From Amoebophrya sp. A120 (lineage: Eukaryota > Sar > Dinophyceae > Syndiniales > Amoebophryaceae): 64,000 nt of DNA. The notes under the pieces are model-generated. The model did no database searches. It was not told the origin of the DNA and worked only from the letters and a program-made list of their open reading frames with translations. Made by a program: the position numbers and the translations under genes. Where the stretch lies: contig CAJINV010000001.1 in NCBI GenBank assembly GCA_905178155.1, forward strand, positions 14,157,265 to 14,221,264, read 5' to 3'. Of the stretch, positions 45,158-55,939 are shown piece by piece (position 1 is the first letter of the stretch; each line of letters starts with the position of its first letter).

Positions 45158-47172
45158 TTATTCCGCGGGCTGTTTTCCCGGGACGAGTCGCAGAACGTAC
45201 TTGCAAAGTAACGGCATGCAGTACACACTGCCGTCCGCACCAAAAACGCCGCCTTCCCACTTGTTGTTGCCCTCGCGCACGAAGCTTGCGCCCGGACAGG
45301 GGTCGGGAATCTGCACCACGGAAGTTTGGTCGGTCACCGTGCAGATCCGCAGCATCGTCTCGGCCTTCAGGGGGATGCCGTAGATGCAACCGTCTTTCTT
45401 CGAGAAAAAACCGTTCTGCCACTTGTTTTGCACCTTCTTGCCGCACTTTTCATGCAGCGACTCGCCGACCAGTTTCAGCGTGACGATGGTGTTGTTCTCG
45501 GCAAACTCGTGCTGCGAAAGAATCGTAACCCAAGGTTGATCAACATTCCCTTTGTTCTCGGTGGGCGAGGTATGCGCTTGATCAGCTACTGCAGGGGCTT
45601 GTGACGAGGAACTTGCTCCTTTCCTCTGGGAAATTTCGATCTTCAAGACTCGATCCGCGTCTCCAGCGATGCAATACACGTTTCCGGCACCGTCCGTCAC
45701 GCCGCCGAGAAATTTGTACTTGCCGTCGTCGCGGTGCCGTCCTCCCGGAATGTTGGCGCCGATTTCGCAGACGGACAAGGTCTGCGGGTCGATTCGCAGC
45801 ACGGTGTCGTTGTTGTTGGGAATCCCGTAAATGCACCCGTCGGCACTGGAAAAGTTGCCGCCGTGCCACTTCCAGCCGCTTTTGCCGAGGTCCGGACCAA
45901 TCAGGGAAACCGATTCGGTTTTCGGACAAATGCGCAACACCCGACTGCTGTTCTGCGGGATTGCGTACATACTGCCATCAAGGGCCATCTGCCCGCCGTA
46001 CCACTTCGCAGCGTCTGTTGTGATCAGATATATCTTGATTGATTTTGATGCTGGTGCTGCACTCGCACAAGCTACAAGGAATCAGATGGACTGCATGTTA
46101 GTAGAAGAACAAAAAAACTATATAGTAGGTGGTCGTTGCGTTAAGGAAGGTGTTCGTAGATTCAGACTCTTCGACAAACGTGTCCGCTCTATACAGCAGT
46201 ACCTTGTGTCAGGAGGTCTTTGTCGCCGAACATGGTAATCTCCCCGTTCTTCTGGATGTCGATCTTCAGCACCTGGTCTGCGTTGCAGGGCACACCGTAA
46301 ATGTTTCCATCCTGTCCAAGAATTCCCCCGTGCCACTTCCAGATCCCCTTCATCGGCCCGCTGTCGGGGTAGAGCTGCTCCACCTCGTTGTACCTTTCCC
46401 GGTGCTGATTCGTTTTGGACGTGAAAATGCGCAACACGGACTCCCCGTGACTCGGGATGCCGTAAACGCACCCGTCGCTGGCCAGCACGCCGCGAAGCCA
46501 CTTGAATTCCCCGTCGAAGGGGCCGCCGAGCAGGCTGGTTTCCCCCGTGTCTGGGTCGATCTTCAGGACCTGCTTTGCGTGTCCCGGAATACCGTAGATG
46601 CAGTTGTCAGCGCCGAGAGACCCGCCGAGGAATTTTTCCTTGCCGCGCAGCGGCGCGTGGACGTCGAGCAGCTCAGCGTAAGGGTGACCGGCCTTTTTCA
46701 GCGCTTCGTCACAGACATTGGTAATGTTCTTCCGCGGGCTTAGCTTTTCGGTGCAGGAGCTGCTAGCGGATGCCGCCGAGTTTGCGGACGGAGAGCTGGA
46801 AATTTTACCGTCTCCATTACCGTTTCCTGTTGCCTGCCGGTCATAAAAAAGCTCGCGTTTATCTCCTCGCTCCTGCCTTTCACTTTCTGCGCCGCGCTGC
46901 TCCACGCGCAGCAGCTCCCTCGCTCTTCGCTTCACCTCGTTCTTACTTAGTTTTCTTGCCGGCGCTCCTGCTGCGTCCTCATATTCGGCAGCCGCCACGT
47001 CGGCCATAAGCTCTCGAAGACGGATGTTCCAGCTACAGGACTGGAGGTCGATCGTGTTTGACAGGGTAGTTCGTGCGTTTTCTCCAACTTTTAGCGCGGT
47101 CGCAGAACCATGCCGTGGCGACAGTACACCGGGCTGCTCAGCCAAAAATTCAATTCCACCAGGATTCGGCAT
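45158..47172 (-). CDS. beta-propeller-like repeat protein (IYGIP repeats), 2 exons, 608 aa
   Basis: Exons complement(45158..46014, 46203..47172). The GT-AG intron joins LLTQ to DAAKWYGG in frame (1,827 nt). ATG at 47172 chosen (MPNPGGIEFLAEQPG); the longer open frame upstream lacks an ATG. After a charged N-terminal ~190 residues, a ~50-residue unit repeats at least seven times around the cores DNCIYGIPGHAKQVLKIDP, DGCVYGIPSHGESVLRI, DGNIYGVPCNADQVLKID, DGSMYAIPQNSSRVLRICP, DGCIYGIPNNNDTVLRIDP and GNVYCIAGDADRVLKIEI. Most are followed by '…W.GG…' (WKWHGG, NKWEGG). This fits a beta-propeller with one blade per unit. No catalytic signature; binding or scaffold function is inference. The family was not named with certainty. 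Confidence 0.75.
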
Positions 47173-47781
47173 TTTTGGAAAAATATGAAAACGATAAGCG
47201 CGCAATCGTAAAAACTTACTTAAAAACAAGCTGAGTTGTGACTACACCAATAGCCAGTGACGTTGAAACGAAAAAAGTGCGCGGGCAATCCTGGCGTAGA
47301 TCTCAACATAAGTCGCTTTTTATATATTCAATCGCGCAGCGGCAGCTCGTGTTCCAGATCTATGTCCCATCGAGAGCAGATCTAGATTAGAGTATGAGGG
47401 TCCAGGAGTACGATCTTGATGTAAAGGGCAGCATGGTAATCGTGATTATCTTCATCAATGGTAGAGGTGGATCAGCGGACAGTGGCTGACCAGTTTCCGT
47501 TTTGCATTTTTCTTTCGACAACACACCACCATGAACACGCAGCGGTCGACGAGGGGGTTTGATCTAGCGCGGCCGGTCATAAATGGATCATCGTTACTTT
47601 CTGTCGATGTGTAGAGATCTGATTCTGCGCGATGGATTCTTTGGCGTGGATTTTAAAAAATCTAGGGGTCGTGGGGTAAGACTTTCTTTCTATGCGTTTT
47701 TGCTTCACAATCAAGATCAAGAAGAACAATTCACAGGGTAGAACAGGGGATCTTCGTCGTGCAAGATGAGCATTTATTAGT
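47173..47781. other. gene-free spacer upstream of the propeller gene
   Basis: No coding signal. It contains an A/T run (TTTTTATATATTC) near 47318 and nothing else that I recognise. Confidence 0.4.
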
Positions 47782-50700
47782 TCACAAGTTCTTTTTCTCC
47801 CTCAACTCTGTTTCTGCCTCGTCGCTAGGATTGGTTGTTCCTGCTTTCACCGCGAAGCTCGATCGCAGTTGCCGCATGGAACGCCGTCGCCAGTCGCGAT
47901 AGCTTGCGCGGCACTGTATCCCGAGGGCTTGTGGCACGGAAATGTTTTCTTGTCGACTCATGTTCCGGGTTCTCCGAGCCTGACCTGTGTAGTGGTCTTC
48001 CTCAAATGTCCTATTTGCACGATCCTGCTCGTTCGCGCTACTTTCATGGGCAGACAAGGCGCTCCGCGGCTGTGCCGTCGTTCCGTCTGAGCGCGGGCCT
48101 GCCTTGGACGACCTCATATCGCCGCCACTCGCTTGAAAAAACGTCGCACCTGCCTCCGCCAAAGCACCTTCGTGCTCCGCTTCCTGATCATCCGCCAGAA
48201 TCGCTTGCAGCACCTGCCCCTTGCGCGTGTTTTCCAGGAAGTCCTCGAGCAGTGGGAATGCGTAGTGGTACCCGAGGGTCTTCAGTTCGTCGAACTTGTC
48301 AAAATCAAGCAAGTTGTAGGTGTCGATCGGCGGCCGGAGGGAGAGATCAACGAAGCGAAAGAAGTCCTTGTAGATCTGCACGTTGGCCATGTTTAGCACT
48401 CGGTCCTGCACCATGGAGCTCGTCGGTGGCTGCGGAGTAGCCGGGTCTGTATCACTTTTACTTCCGAACCACTTGTGCCACAGCATCTTCCACCCACTGC
48501 AAGTGTCGCCGTAGTTGGGGTCGAAGTGGTCGTACAAGGCCGCGACGTCCACGGTGAGCACGACCCCGGCCCCCAGATCGCGGGCCGTCTGGATGGGAAA
48601 ATTGTTGCTGTAGCAGCCGTCGACAAGGAGACTTGTCACATTCCCGTCGGCATCGCGGTCCCCCGGAAAGGGGGGTACGAACCCAACCAGACTCATACTC
48701 GCCCGCACCGCCCGCCACAACTCGCCGTCGCGGTGGAGTATCCTCTGCAAAAGTATAGCATTACTCCAACGAGGACTCGTAGCAATTGCAACTGCTGGTG
48801 ATCCTGCAGCGGGAGCGCTAGTGCATCATGACAATAGATCTCATTCTTGTCATGATTTCTTCGCCGGTCGTAGTTTTAAATCAGCATCACTACAAACTTG
48901 ATGAATATACATCTTTCATACCCCAGCTGTTCAAATGGTCTTGCAGCTCCTACAGCTGCTACGAATAGGTCGGTAGTTGTAGCGCAGCTATTTTTTCAAT
49001 GCATATGGATGACGGGCTCGCAATTAAGAATGTCGAGCGAGCTACAGGCGAAGGGGACAAGCAGGTCCTCCAGGTGGACACGGGCGAAGGTGGATTTAAG
49101 GAGGTTGTTGTGAAATGCGCCGGAAAAGTAGGACAAAATCGGCCAGGTGAGATCGCTGTACATTTTGGTTCGCGTGAACTGGGTCGCGAACAACCACTTC
49201 GCTTTGTTCAAGCAGATGTCGAAGTCCGGGTAGAGGGCGTAAATCCCCGCGGCCATCGAGCCCATGCTGGTGCCGCATATGATGTCCACTGGCACATCAA
49301 GCTCTAGCAGCGCCTGCAGCACGCCGAAGTGCGCGTGGCCCTTTGCGCCACCGCCACCCAGGATTACCCCGACGGCGCGGTTGTGCAGGATCCTTGCGCA
49401 GCGATCGAGGTCGTGGGCCAGGGTTTTCGCGCCCAGCCGGGCGTGGTGGCAGCGCCGCATGCTCGTGTTTTGGTATTGCCGCAGTTTCTGAATGCGGACC
49501 TTCAGGTAGTGGCGGGTGCTGAAACGACCGCGGATGTTCTTTAAGAGCTTCAACTTCTTCTCCACTTGCGCCTTCACGGCGTTTCGCATCCCGGGGGCCA
49601 GCATGTCACGCCGGGAGCCAAAGGCGAACCGGTCCAGCTGCCCGGCGCCAAATCCTCCGTCCGCACGGTGGTCGCTTTGGATGTAAAGTTCCGTGGCGAA
49701 GTTTTCCAGCTGCAGCTTCAAGTTCTCCGCGGTCAGAGCGCTTGTTGCTGCAGCTCCAGCTTCGCCTTTAGGTTCTGCAGCAACATTAGGAGCGCGTCGA
49801 CTACTTGGATCCCCCCGCTCGTCGAACAGCGGATTTATGTTCAAGGCTTTCGCTTTCGTGTTCTCGCCAAGCTGCTGCATCCCGTCGGCTGTCTCCTCCT
49901 GGAAAACGGCTAGCTTCTTCGGCTCCTTATCCATTTTTGCGCAATCAATACTTGGATGATTTTCGTCCTGATGGTCTGCGGAACCTGTACCAGCGGGCTG
50001 CGCTCCTGGCCCAGTGGCTGAGGAGGTAGCTGCTCCGCCGTGACCGGTGACCAATTCCTCCAACGCGGCGAGGTGCGCTTGCTCGTCCTCGCATGCATCG
50101 CAAAAGTATCGCACTCGTATTAATTACAACGCTTTCTGAAGAGTAAGAGAATTTGCATGACAAATAATTCCAACATCGTTCCTATTCTGAGAAGATTCAT
50201 TGCCATGCAGCTGTTCACACATCATACATACTATGGGTATACGTACAATCCTTTTGCATTGCATACCTCGTGGACAAGGACAAACTCGAGCGGCACGTGG
50301 CGCTTGGTGTACTTCAGCGCGTACATCTCTGCAGTGCCGAGTCGCGGGTTTGGCGACACGTCGTCTTTGCGCACCAGCACGCAGATAAGCACCAGGTCCG
50401 CTTGTCGCAGGCAGACGCGGGTCCACTCGGAGGGAGTGGCGTCCGCGACGTACAAAACACAGTCACTGCGGTCCTCCAAATCGCCCAGCGTGCGCGCTAG
50501 AAGCTGCTTCCCGATGCGCTTGTTCATCTGCGCCTGATCTGCTGCGTCCTTCGTTTTGTTCCGCATTGCAGTCGCCTGCTCCTGGCGATGTCCTCGTTTA
50601 GTCGGTGACGTCGACCCGCCTCCTGTAGCGCCATTCCGATTTGAGTCCGTGTCCGTGGTGCTTGCTGTGAACAACGAACTATCCTGGTCGTGCGCTTTTG

Positions 50701-53700
50701 CGTGGGGCGGCGTGACGTTGCCATCAATATCATCCGGCAGAAAGTTGGCAGTTGACTCCGTCGTGACGTTGTCAACGATCAGGCTTCCCTGGTCGAAGAC
50801 TGGACGAGGCCTGGGCGCCCGGGCACCACGCGACCCACTAGTACTACTGCCGGTGGCCATGGCAAGACGCACATCGTCAAAGCCCGTGAGCCGGTGCGTA
50901 GGCCGCAACTTTCCAATGGATTTTTGCAACTGCGCGCCACACATTTCACGCGTGGCGCTATCGCCTGGGATGAGACATATGGACTGCATATGCGGCCAGG
51001 CACACACACCCGGTTGCTTGGTTGTGCCACTTGCCGTGCCCGTGTCGCGTCCCGTCCAAGGCTTGCCATGCCAACCATTAGGGGCTCTCGCGCCGAGCGA
51101 AGAAGATGCGGGTGTAGGCCCCTGGGCCACGTTTTTGTTCCCGTGATGCGCGAACAAGTTGTTGTTCTCGTCACCGCCCCCGAGAGAATCCAATGAGGCC
51201 GTCGACGATGTTGCGCCAGTTGCCTTGCTGCCCTGCGACACACCTACGCCGGCTGGTGGGCTTTGCATTCCGGGATCGTGACCAAGATCGGCTTCGTCCA
51301 AGCTGCTTTGCCGCGTCAAATTGCTGCCCGAGGTGATGCGCGGGAGCGCCGAACCAGGAGTACTAGCCTTCGCTTTGGCACCGGGAATAGCTGCTGGTGG
51401 TACGACCGCACTACTGGCCCCTGAAGCGGTTGTTGCTCTTCGGTCCTGATCTTCCGCAGTTTCGTCAAACACGAGGCGGGAGCCCCGGTGGACGATGGAC
51501 TTCAAGCGTTTTGTTACGCGGTCCTCGATCTGCGCCTTCAGATTTTGCGTGTTCTTCGTCACGTTCTGCAACACCGTCTGGAAAGGAATGAACCGTGTGA
51601 GATTCTGGCGCGCGCCGGTTAAACGGGCGGCGATCGAGGCGCGACCGTGGCTTGTGGCAGGCTCGTCACCATGCCCCCCGGGCGACAACTCCTCATCCGT
51701 CGACAGACTACGCTTCCGCACGCGCGAAGGCGACTCCGTTTCCAGTGCGTCGGACGAGGAACGCCTCAGTCGATTGGTCGAGGACGCAGGGCTCATGCCC
51801 GAAACTGGACCGGACACGGACGCGAAGTTTATGCTGCGCAAAAGTATCGTACTCGTATAAATGCAGGTCTTGCATTACAAGTTTCTTTATCAAGGCAAAT
51901 CAGCATTACAAATTTTATTTCTCATGCTAAGGAAATTTGTAATGCATTTATACGAGTACGATACTTTTGCACTTCATAAAGTTGTAACTGGTGCGAAAGT
52001 CGTCGCCGTCCCCGAGTTGTTGTGCCGCCACGTTGGCAGCCGCACTATGGTTGGTCCGCTGCTCGAGCTTCTTGCTCTGGTCCTTCGAGAGCAAGTAGGT
52101 TGTGAAATTCAATATGCAGTGCGGGTGTTCCTGGGACAAAATTTGCAGCAGAGTCCGGCTGATGCGCACGACGTGGGAATCCCGCGCAGCATAAGCGGTG
52201 TTGTTGTAGGGGAGCCGCGAAAAGCATTCGCTCTCGCCACAAATCCCGCCCTTGCGTACCAGTTCGTACTGCGACGGCTCGAGGTACTTTGGCTTCTTGT
52301 CGTACAGCTGAAATCGTGGCTGGTACTTCTTTTCCGAGTTTGCTATGATTCTATTCCCGCTACGAGGAGGAGGACCACTTGTTTCATACGCCTGCTGATG
52401 GTGTATCGCAGTTTTCGAGGGCGATGATGTGCTCCCCGAGCGCGCTCCGCCGCCGGAAGCAGCTGTGTGGGATGATCGGTAAATCCCGAGCTGGCGTTCG
52501 GGCACCAGCCACAGCTTCCCGCTGCTCACAATGTAGAAGCCCTGCGCTGACGACTCACCCTCGCGAAACAGCTGCCTGCCGCCGGTCACCAGCCGGGACT
52601 CGACAGCCGCTTCGATGCGCCGCACGGAGGGTTTCACCTTCGGAATCACCGTCTGCAGCAGGTTGAGCGACATTTGCAGGGGGTAGCGCTGGAGCAGCCG
52701 GTCGACCTCTATCCAGGAAAAAACACCCATCCCGATCCATTTTTTGCATGGCAAATAGTGGACTTCATGCATATTTTGCATGACAAATTGGATGGGGATG
52801 GGTGTTTTTTCCTGGATAACCTCGTCGCGATCGATCAGGACGAATCGGCAGGCGGTACGGCATATGCATTGCAAAAGTATCGTACTAGTAGAAATAGCAT
52901 TACAAATTTTTCCAGAAGGAAAAATGGAATTTGTAATGCTGAAAAAGCGAAAGAACCAGACTTGTCATGCATGACTACAATTACTACGAGTGCGGTGCTT
53001 TTGCACAGGATACGGCACCGGTACTGGGAGTACTGCGGGATTCCCGCGAGCACGGCCAGCACGCCGAGCAGCTCGCCCGGCACGGTGATGGCGTACGCCG
53101 CCCGGCCTGAGTGGGGCAGTCCGGAGACGACACCAGGATTGCTGCCGTCTGCAGCGGAGTGCGCTGAGAACATGCTGCCTCGCTCGTCTACTGTGCCGCT
53201 TCTCCCGCTTCTGGGCTGTTGCGTTGACGAAGACACTACCTCCTGCTCATCTACACGCACACCAGCAGACGAGATAGTATTAGGATCAGCGACGACGTCC
53301 ACCGCTGGACTTCTTGCGTTGTGGGAAGGAAATAGCGTTGCGAAAACGCTTGTTGGTAGGTCCATGGAACGGGGGCCGGTGCTCCTCAACCCTGATTCCT
53401 CTTCGTCGTAAGCATTCAAGGCTGAGACCGGCAAAGACGGCGGCTGCTGGTCGTTCTGCGCGCGGTTGGTGTCCGGGTAGTTGTTTGCAGGGTCTGTCGA
53501 CACGGGGTCGCCGTTGCTCGACGCCGAGGCCGACACGAACCGCCTCTGTTCTCGCCGCGGGCGCGGAAAAAAACTGTCTACTTGCCCTTGAAGCAAGATG
53601 GCCAGGGCCGTGGCATTCTTTGGGCCGGAGGAAATCGTGCCTCCACCGGTGACGATCATTTCCGTAACGATTTGTCCAGCTTCCTTGTCCAGAAACCGGA

Positions 53701-55939
53701 CCTTCTCGCCGTTCACACAGTCCGTACTAGGTAGGCCCAACCGCGCAGTCAGAATTTTCTGGGCGTCTTTGTCCTTCTCGATGCCTTTTGTCCACGAGAC
53801 GGGGGGAACTTTTTTGATTTCGCTCAGCGTCGTCTCGCTTTTCGTCGAGGTTGTCCCGCTGGCAGAGTCCTCATCTTCGTCTTCTGCCGGTGCCTCCTTT
53901 GCTCCAGATGTTGCCGAATCGGGACGAGTACCTTGCTGGGCGGCTATATCCTGTGCAAAACTTCTATCGCACTCGTACGAAAACCAAAACGAATTGCAAG
54001 TTTGCATGACAACAAGAAATGATCCTGATAGATCCCCATCCTTATCTGAACCTGCCTAAGAGGAACGAAATCGTATCTATCTTTATGTTAATATCTTGGG
54101 GAGTCTCATTGCCTTGCCGCGATTCATAGTACTAGTGCGATATTACTTTAGTTGCGACGCATAGGCTTCTACGTCGCGAAACAATTTTGCCAAGTTCACG
54201 CCCACGTCGCTGACCTCCCCGGTGTGTAGCAAGTCGTTGCTGAGACCGAAATACTTGTGCAACGTGCTCACCACGATGATCATGCGCGCCAGCAGGTGCC
54301 GAACCAGAAGAAAGACTGCGGTGGGAAAGTAGGCCAGCGCAGGAAGAATTGCCTCTTCTGCCGAGAGCTCGTAAATTTCACCGCCCTTTGCAGAAACGCA
54401 CCGAACGCTGCTTTCGTGTCGCACAGTAGTATCTCCCGCGATAATAGAAGCGAGAACGAAGAGGAAGCCGGCCTGTGTGTGTGGTGGATGAAGTTCTTGC
54501 TTGCGATAATCTCTTGGACCACGTGACGCATGGAAATTATAAGAGTGATGAACCACTTCCAAGAAAGTAGGTATCAATGATTGTTTGAGATGGTGCGCAA
54601 ACAACATGATTATTCATTCTATGTATTGAACCGGATAAGGGTCTTTTGTCACTGCAGGAACGTCTCCGTATGTATTTATGTCTGTACCACAGTTTCGCCC
54701 TTGTGCAGCGTCATAGCTTGCGCGGGCCCGGTGTGCCCGTCGCCTTCGGTATCACCGTCTGCCAGTGCTTGATCTTTCTGGTCGTGGTGGCGCGCATGGA
54801 AAATCTCGAACTTTTATACCATGAAATTACGCCCAAGCCCCTGTCCCCAAAATCTTTATGCAGAATGTGCGTTACATTGATATTGTGGTGAACAACTTGC
54901 AAGCCAGCCTCAGACACAACAAAACGTGTTGGTGCTGCAGTGGTTTCGACCAAATCAGACTCGACGTCACCCGCCAGCACGGCAATACATTCAGTGGGCG
55001 ACGCCGACGCCGACGTCGTGTGTTCCTCATCTCTTTGACGGTCTATGCTGAACGAAAACAAATTTCGGGACCAACACGCATGGCCATGGGAACGATCGAC
55101 GGGCATAATTGTGTTGCATAATTCCCCTCGCTTCACTAGCAGGAAAGCGTCCCGCTTAGCGCCTCGGCGAACCGCAAATTCTCCGCACTGAAACTCACGC
55201 ACACGGACGCGGGAGAGTAAAAACTGGAGACACTTGGGATCCTTGATCAACCTCAGGAATTCGCAGTCCTTCAAAAACTCGGCTTTGACGCCGGAGCCTT
55301 GCTGTAGGGCGGCGTCGATAAGTGTAGCCTCCTGATCGCTCTCCAGCTCCGACAGCGCGTGGTCTTGGTCCCCATCGGAAGCGACTATCGAGGCAACGTC
55401 GTCCTCTTCGCCCGTGATTAGCGGATCGGTCTGTTTTGGGCAATAGAGTTCCAACTACATCTACAGGTTGTAGATCGACTCATTCGACGTCAAAACACTT
55501 CGGCATAAACACATGTTGACCATAACCACGCAATGTCGAGCAGCTAGTGAACTACGAATAGATGAAGCACGGTGCTTCTTGCATCCAGCCACCTTCAGTA
55601 CTACACCAGGAGCGGGCCCTGCGGCCATCCAATATTTGCGGAAAAAGAAAGCAAGAAGCTTATTTTTGAATTCTATCGCACCAACGTAGTAATATTAAGA
55701 AGTGATTATAAGCAGCTGAGTACCTCCATTTGTTCCCATTTTTGCCATACCCAAAATTGGATGAGTTTTCCCAGACACCAAATGAGAATCGCCGGAACGT
55801 AGAGCCAAGCGAATTCCAAGAAGAGAGAAAATCCTCCATGGAAAAGGTAAACGTAGCCGCAAGCCCCGCCCAGAACCATCCAGCGTTGGTCCCAAATCAG
55901 GTTGCTCGCGGAGCCCAGAGAAGGCGATGCTGCGTCCAT
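47782..55939 (-). CDS. neuropathy target esterase (NTE)-type patatin-like lysophospholipase with cyclic-nucleotide-binding domains, 9 exons, ~2,130 aa
   Basis: Proposed exons complement(47782..48744, 49005..50087, 50267..51833, 51973..52706, 52821..52855, 53011..53950, 54146..54472, 54897..55430, 55724..55939). The donor after 54897 could instead be 15 nt later. Exon 1 encodes paired hydrophobic segments (YVYLFHGGFSLFLEFAWLYV, AILIWCLGKLIQFWVW), an N-terminal anchor. cNMP-binding-like regions follow: FQCGEFAVRRGAKRDAFLLV; GFLFVLASIIAGDTTVRHES; GRQLFREGESSAQGFYIVSS. The patatin domain near 1690-1860 has the oxyanion GGGGAKG, the nucleophile elbow GTSMG and the partner DGCYSNNFP: a Ser-Asp dyad. 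NTE hydrolyses (lyso)phosphatidylcholine at the ER. At least five of the eight introns look like introners. Junctions 48745-49004, 52856-53010 and 53951-54145 are not GT-AG. Protein homology across each join supports the model. Confidence 0.85.
48745..49004 (-). mobile_element. introner-like intron (260 nt) with AT-AG ends in the NTE gene
   Basis: The coding sequence on either side matches NTE closely (CEPVIH + RILHRDGELWRAVRASM) and joins in frame only if the intron starts ATGCATTG and ends CTTTTGCAG. The right end (ATACTTTTGCAG, minus strand) is the arm sequence shared by the other NTE introners. The left end TGCATTGAAAAAATAG is a decayed version of the opposite arm. No GT donor fits the frame. 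Confidence 0.6.
50088..50266 (-). mobile_element. 179-nt introner-derived intron, GT-AG, in the NTE gene
   Basis: Minus-strand ends read GTATGCAATGCAAAAGGATT and GATACTTTTGCGATGCATGCGAG. The arms GCAATGCAAAAG and CTTTTGCGATGC are inverted relatives of those at 51834-51972. Exon flanks are CACGAG before and GACGAG after, so CGAG is repeated across the intron. It splices canonically and in phase 0 (LVHE + DEQAHL). Confidence 0.75.
51834..51972 (-). mobile_element. 139-nt hairpin introner with perfect 28-bp TIRs in the NTE gene
   Basis: The arms at 51838-51865 and 51943-51970 are perfect inverted copies starting GCAAAAGTATCGTACTCGTA and running 28 bp. A second, shorter inverted repeat around ATTACAAATTT lies inside. 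The intron starts GTGCAAAAG and ends TTGCGCAG on the minus strand and joins NFM to NINFASV in frame. The perfect arms suggest a recent insertion and are the best guide to this family's ends. Confidence 0.85.
52710..52818 (-). mobile_element. 109-bp introner with TIRs TATCCAGGAAAAAACACCC and a 5-bp TSD in the NTE gene
   Basis: Both ends are TATCCAGGAAAAAACACCC inverted, and the arms extend ~35 bp with few mismatches. The flanks repeat ACCTC (52705-52709 and 52819-52823), which is GAGGT on the minus strand. Splicing uses GAG|GT in the first copy and GAG|GT in the second. Intron 52707-52820 is thus GT-AG, 114 nt, a multiple of three without a stop, and could also be read through. Spliced product: RDE + VDRLLQRYP. 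It shares arms with 25514-25631 in an unrelated gene. Confidence 0.88.
52863..53010 (-). mobile_element. 148-bp introner with a 7-bp TSD and non-canonical ends in the NTE gene
   Basis: The minus-strand element starts TCCTGTGCAAAAGCACCGCA and ends TACGATACTTTTGCAATGCATA; the arms are relatives of the 51834-51972 family. TGCCGTA is repeated at 53011-53017 and 52856-52862. Deleting the element plus one TGCCGTA (155 nt) restores frame across the join (QYRC + RTACRFVLIDRDE). No cut inside the repeat yields GT-AG, so removal must be non-canonical. Exon 52821-52855, left between this and the neighbouring introner, is only 35 nt. Confidence 0.82.
53951..54145 (-). mobile_element. decayed introner intron (195 nt) in the NTE gene
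   Basis: Near the minus-strand ends lie TAATATCGCACTAGTACT and, inverted, CTTCTATCGCACTCGTACG, recognisable relatives of the GCAAAAG-TATCGTACTCGTA arm. Reading YASQLK + DIAAQQG is in frame with TA-AG ends. A canonical alternative uses the GT 21 nt upstream (LFRD + DIAAQQG). Which is used cannot be decided here. Confidence 0.55.

Noticed and set aside
45138-47229. Tandem-repeat array at the DNA level
   Set aside because: The repetition is at protein level (propeller blades); DNA copies are too diverged to be a satellite.
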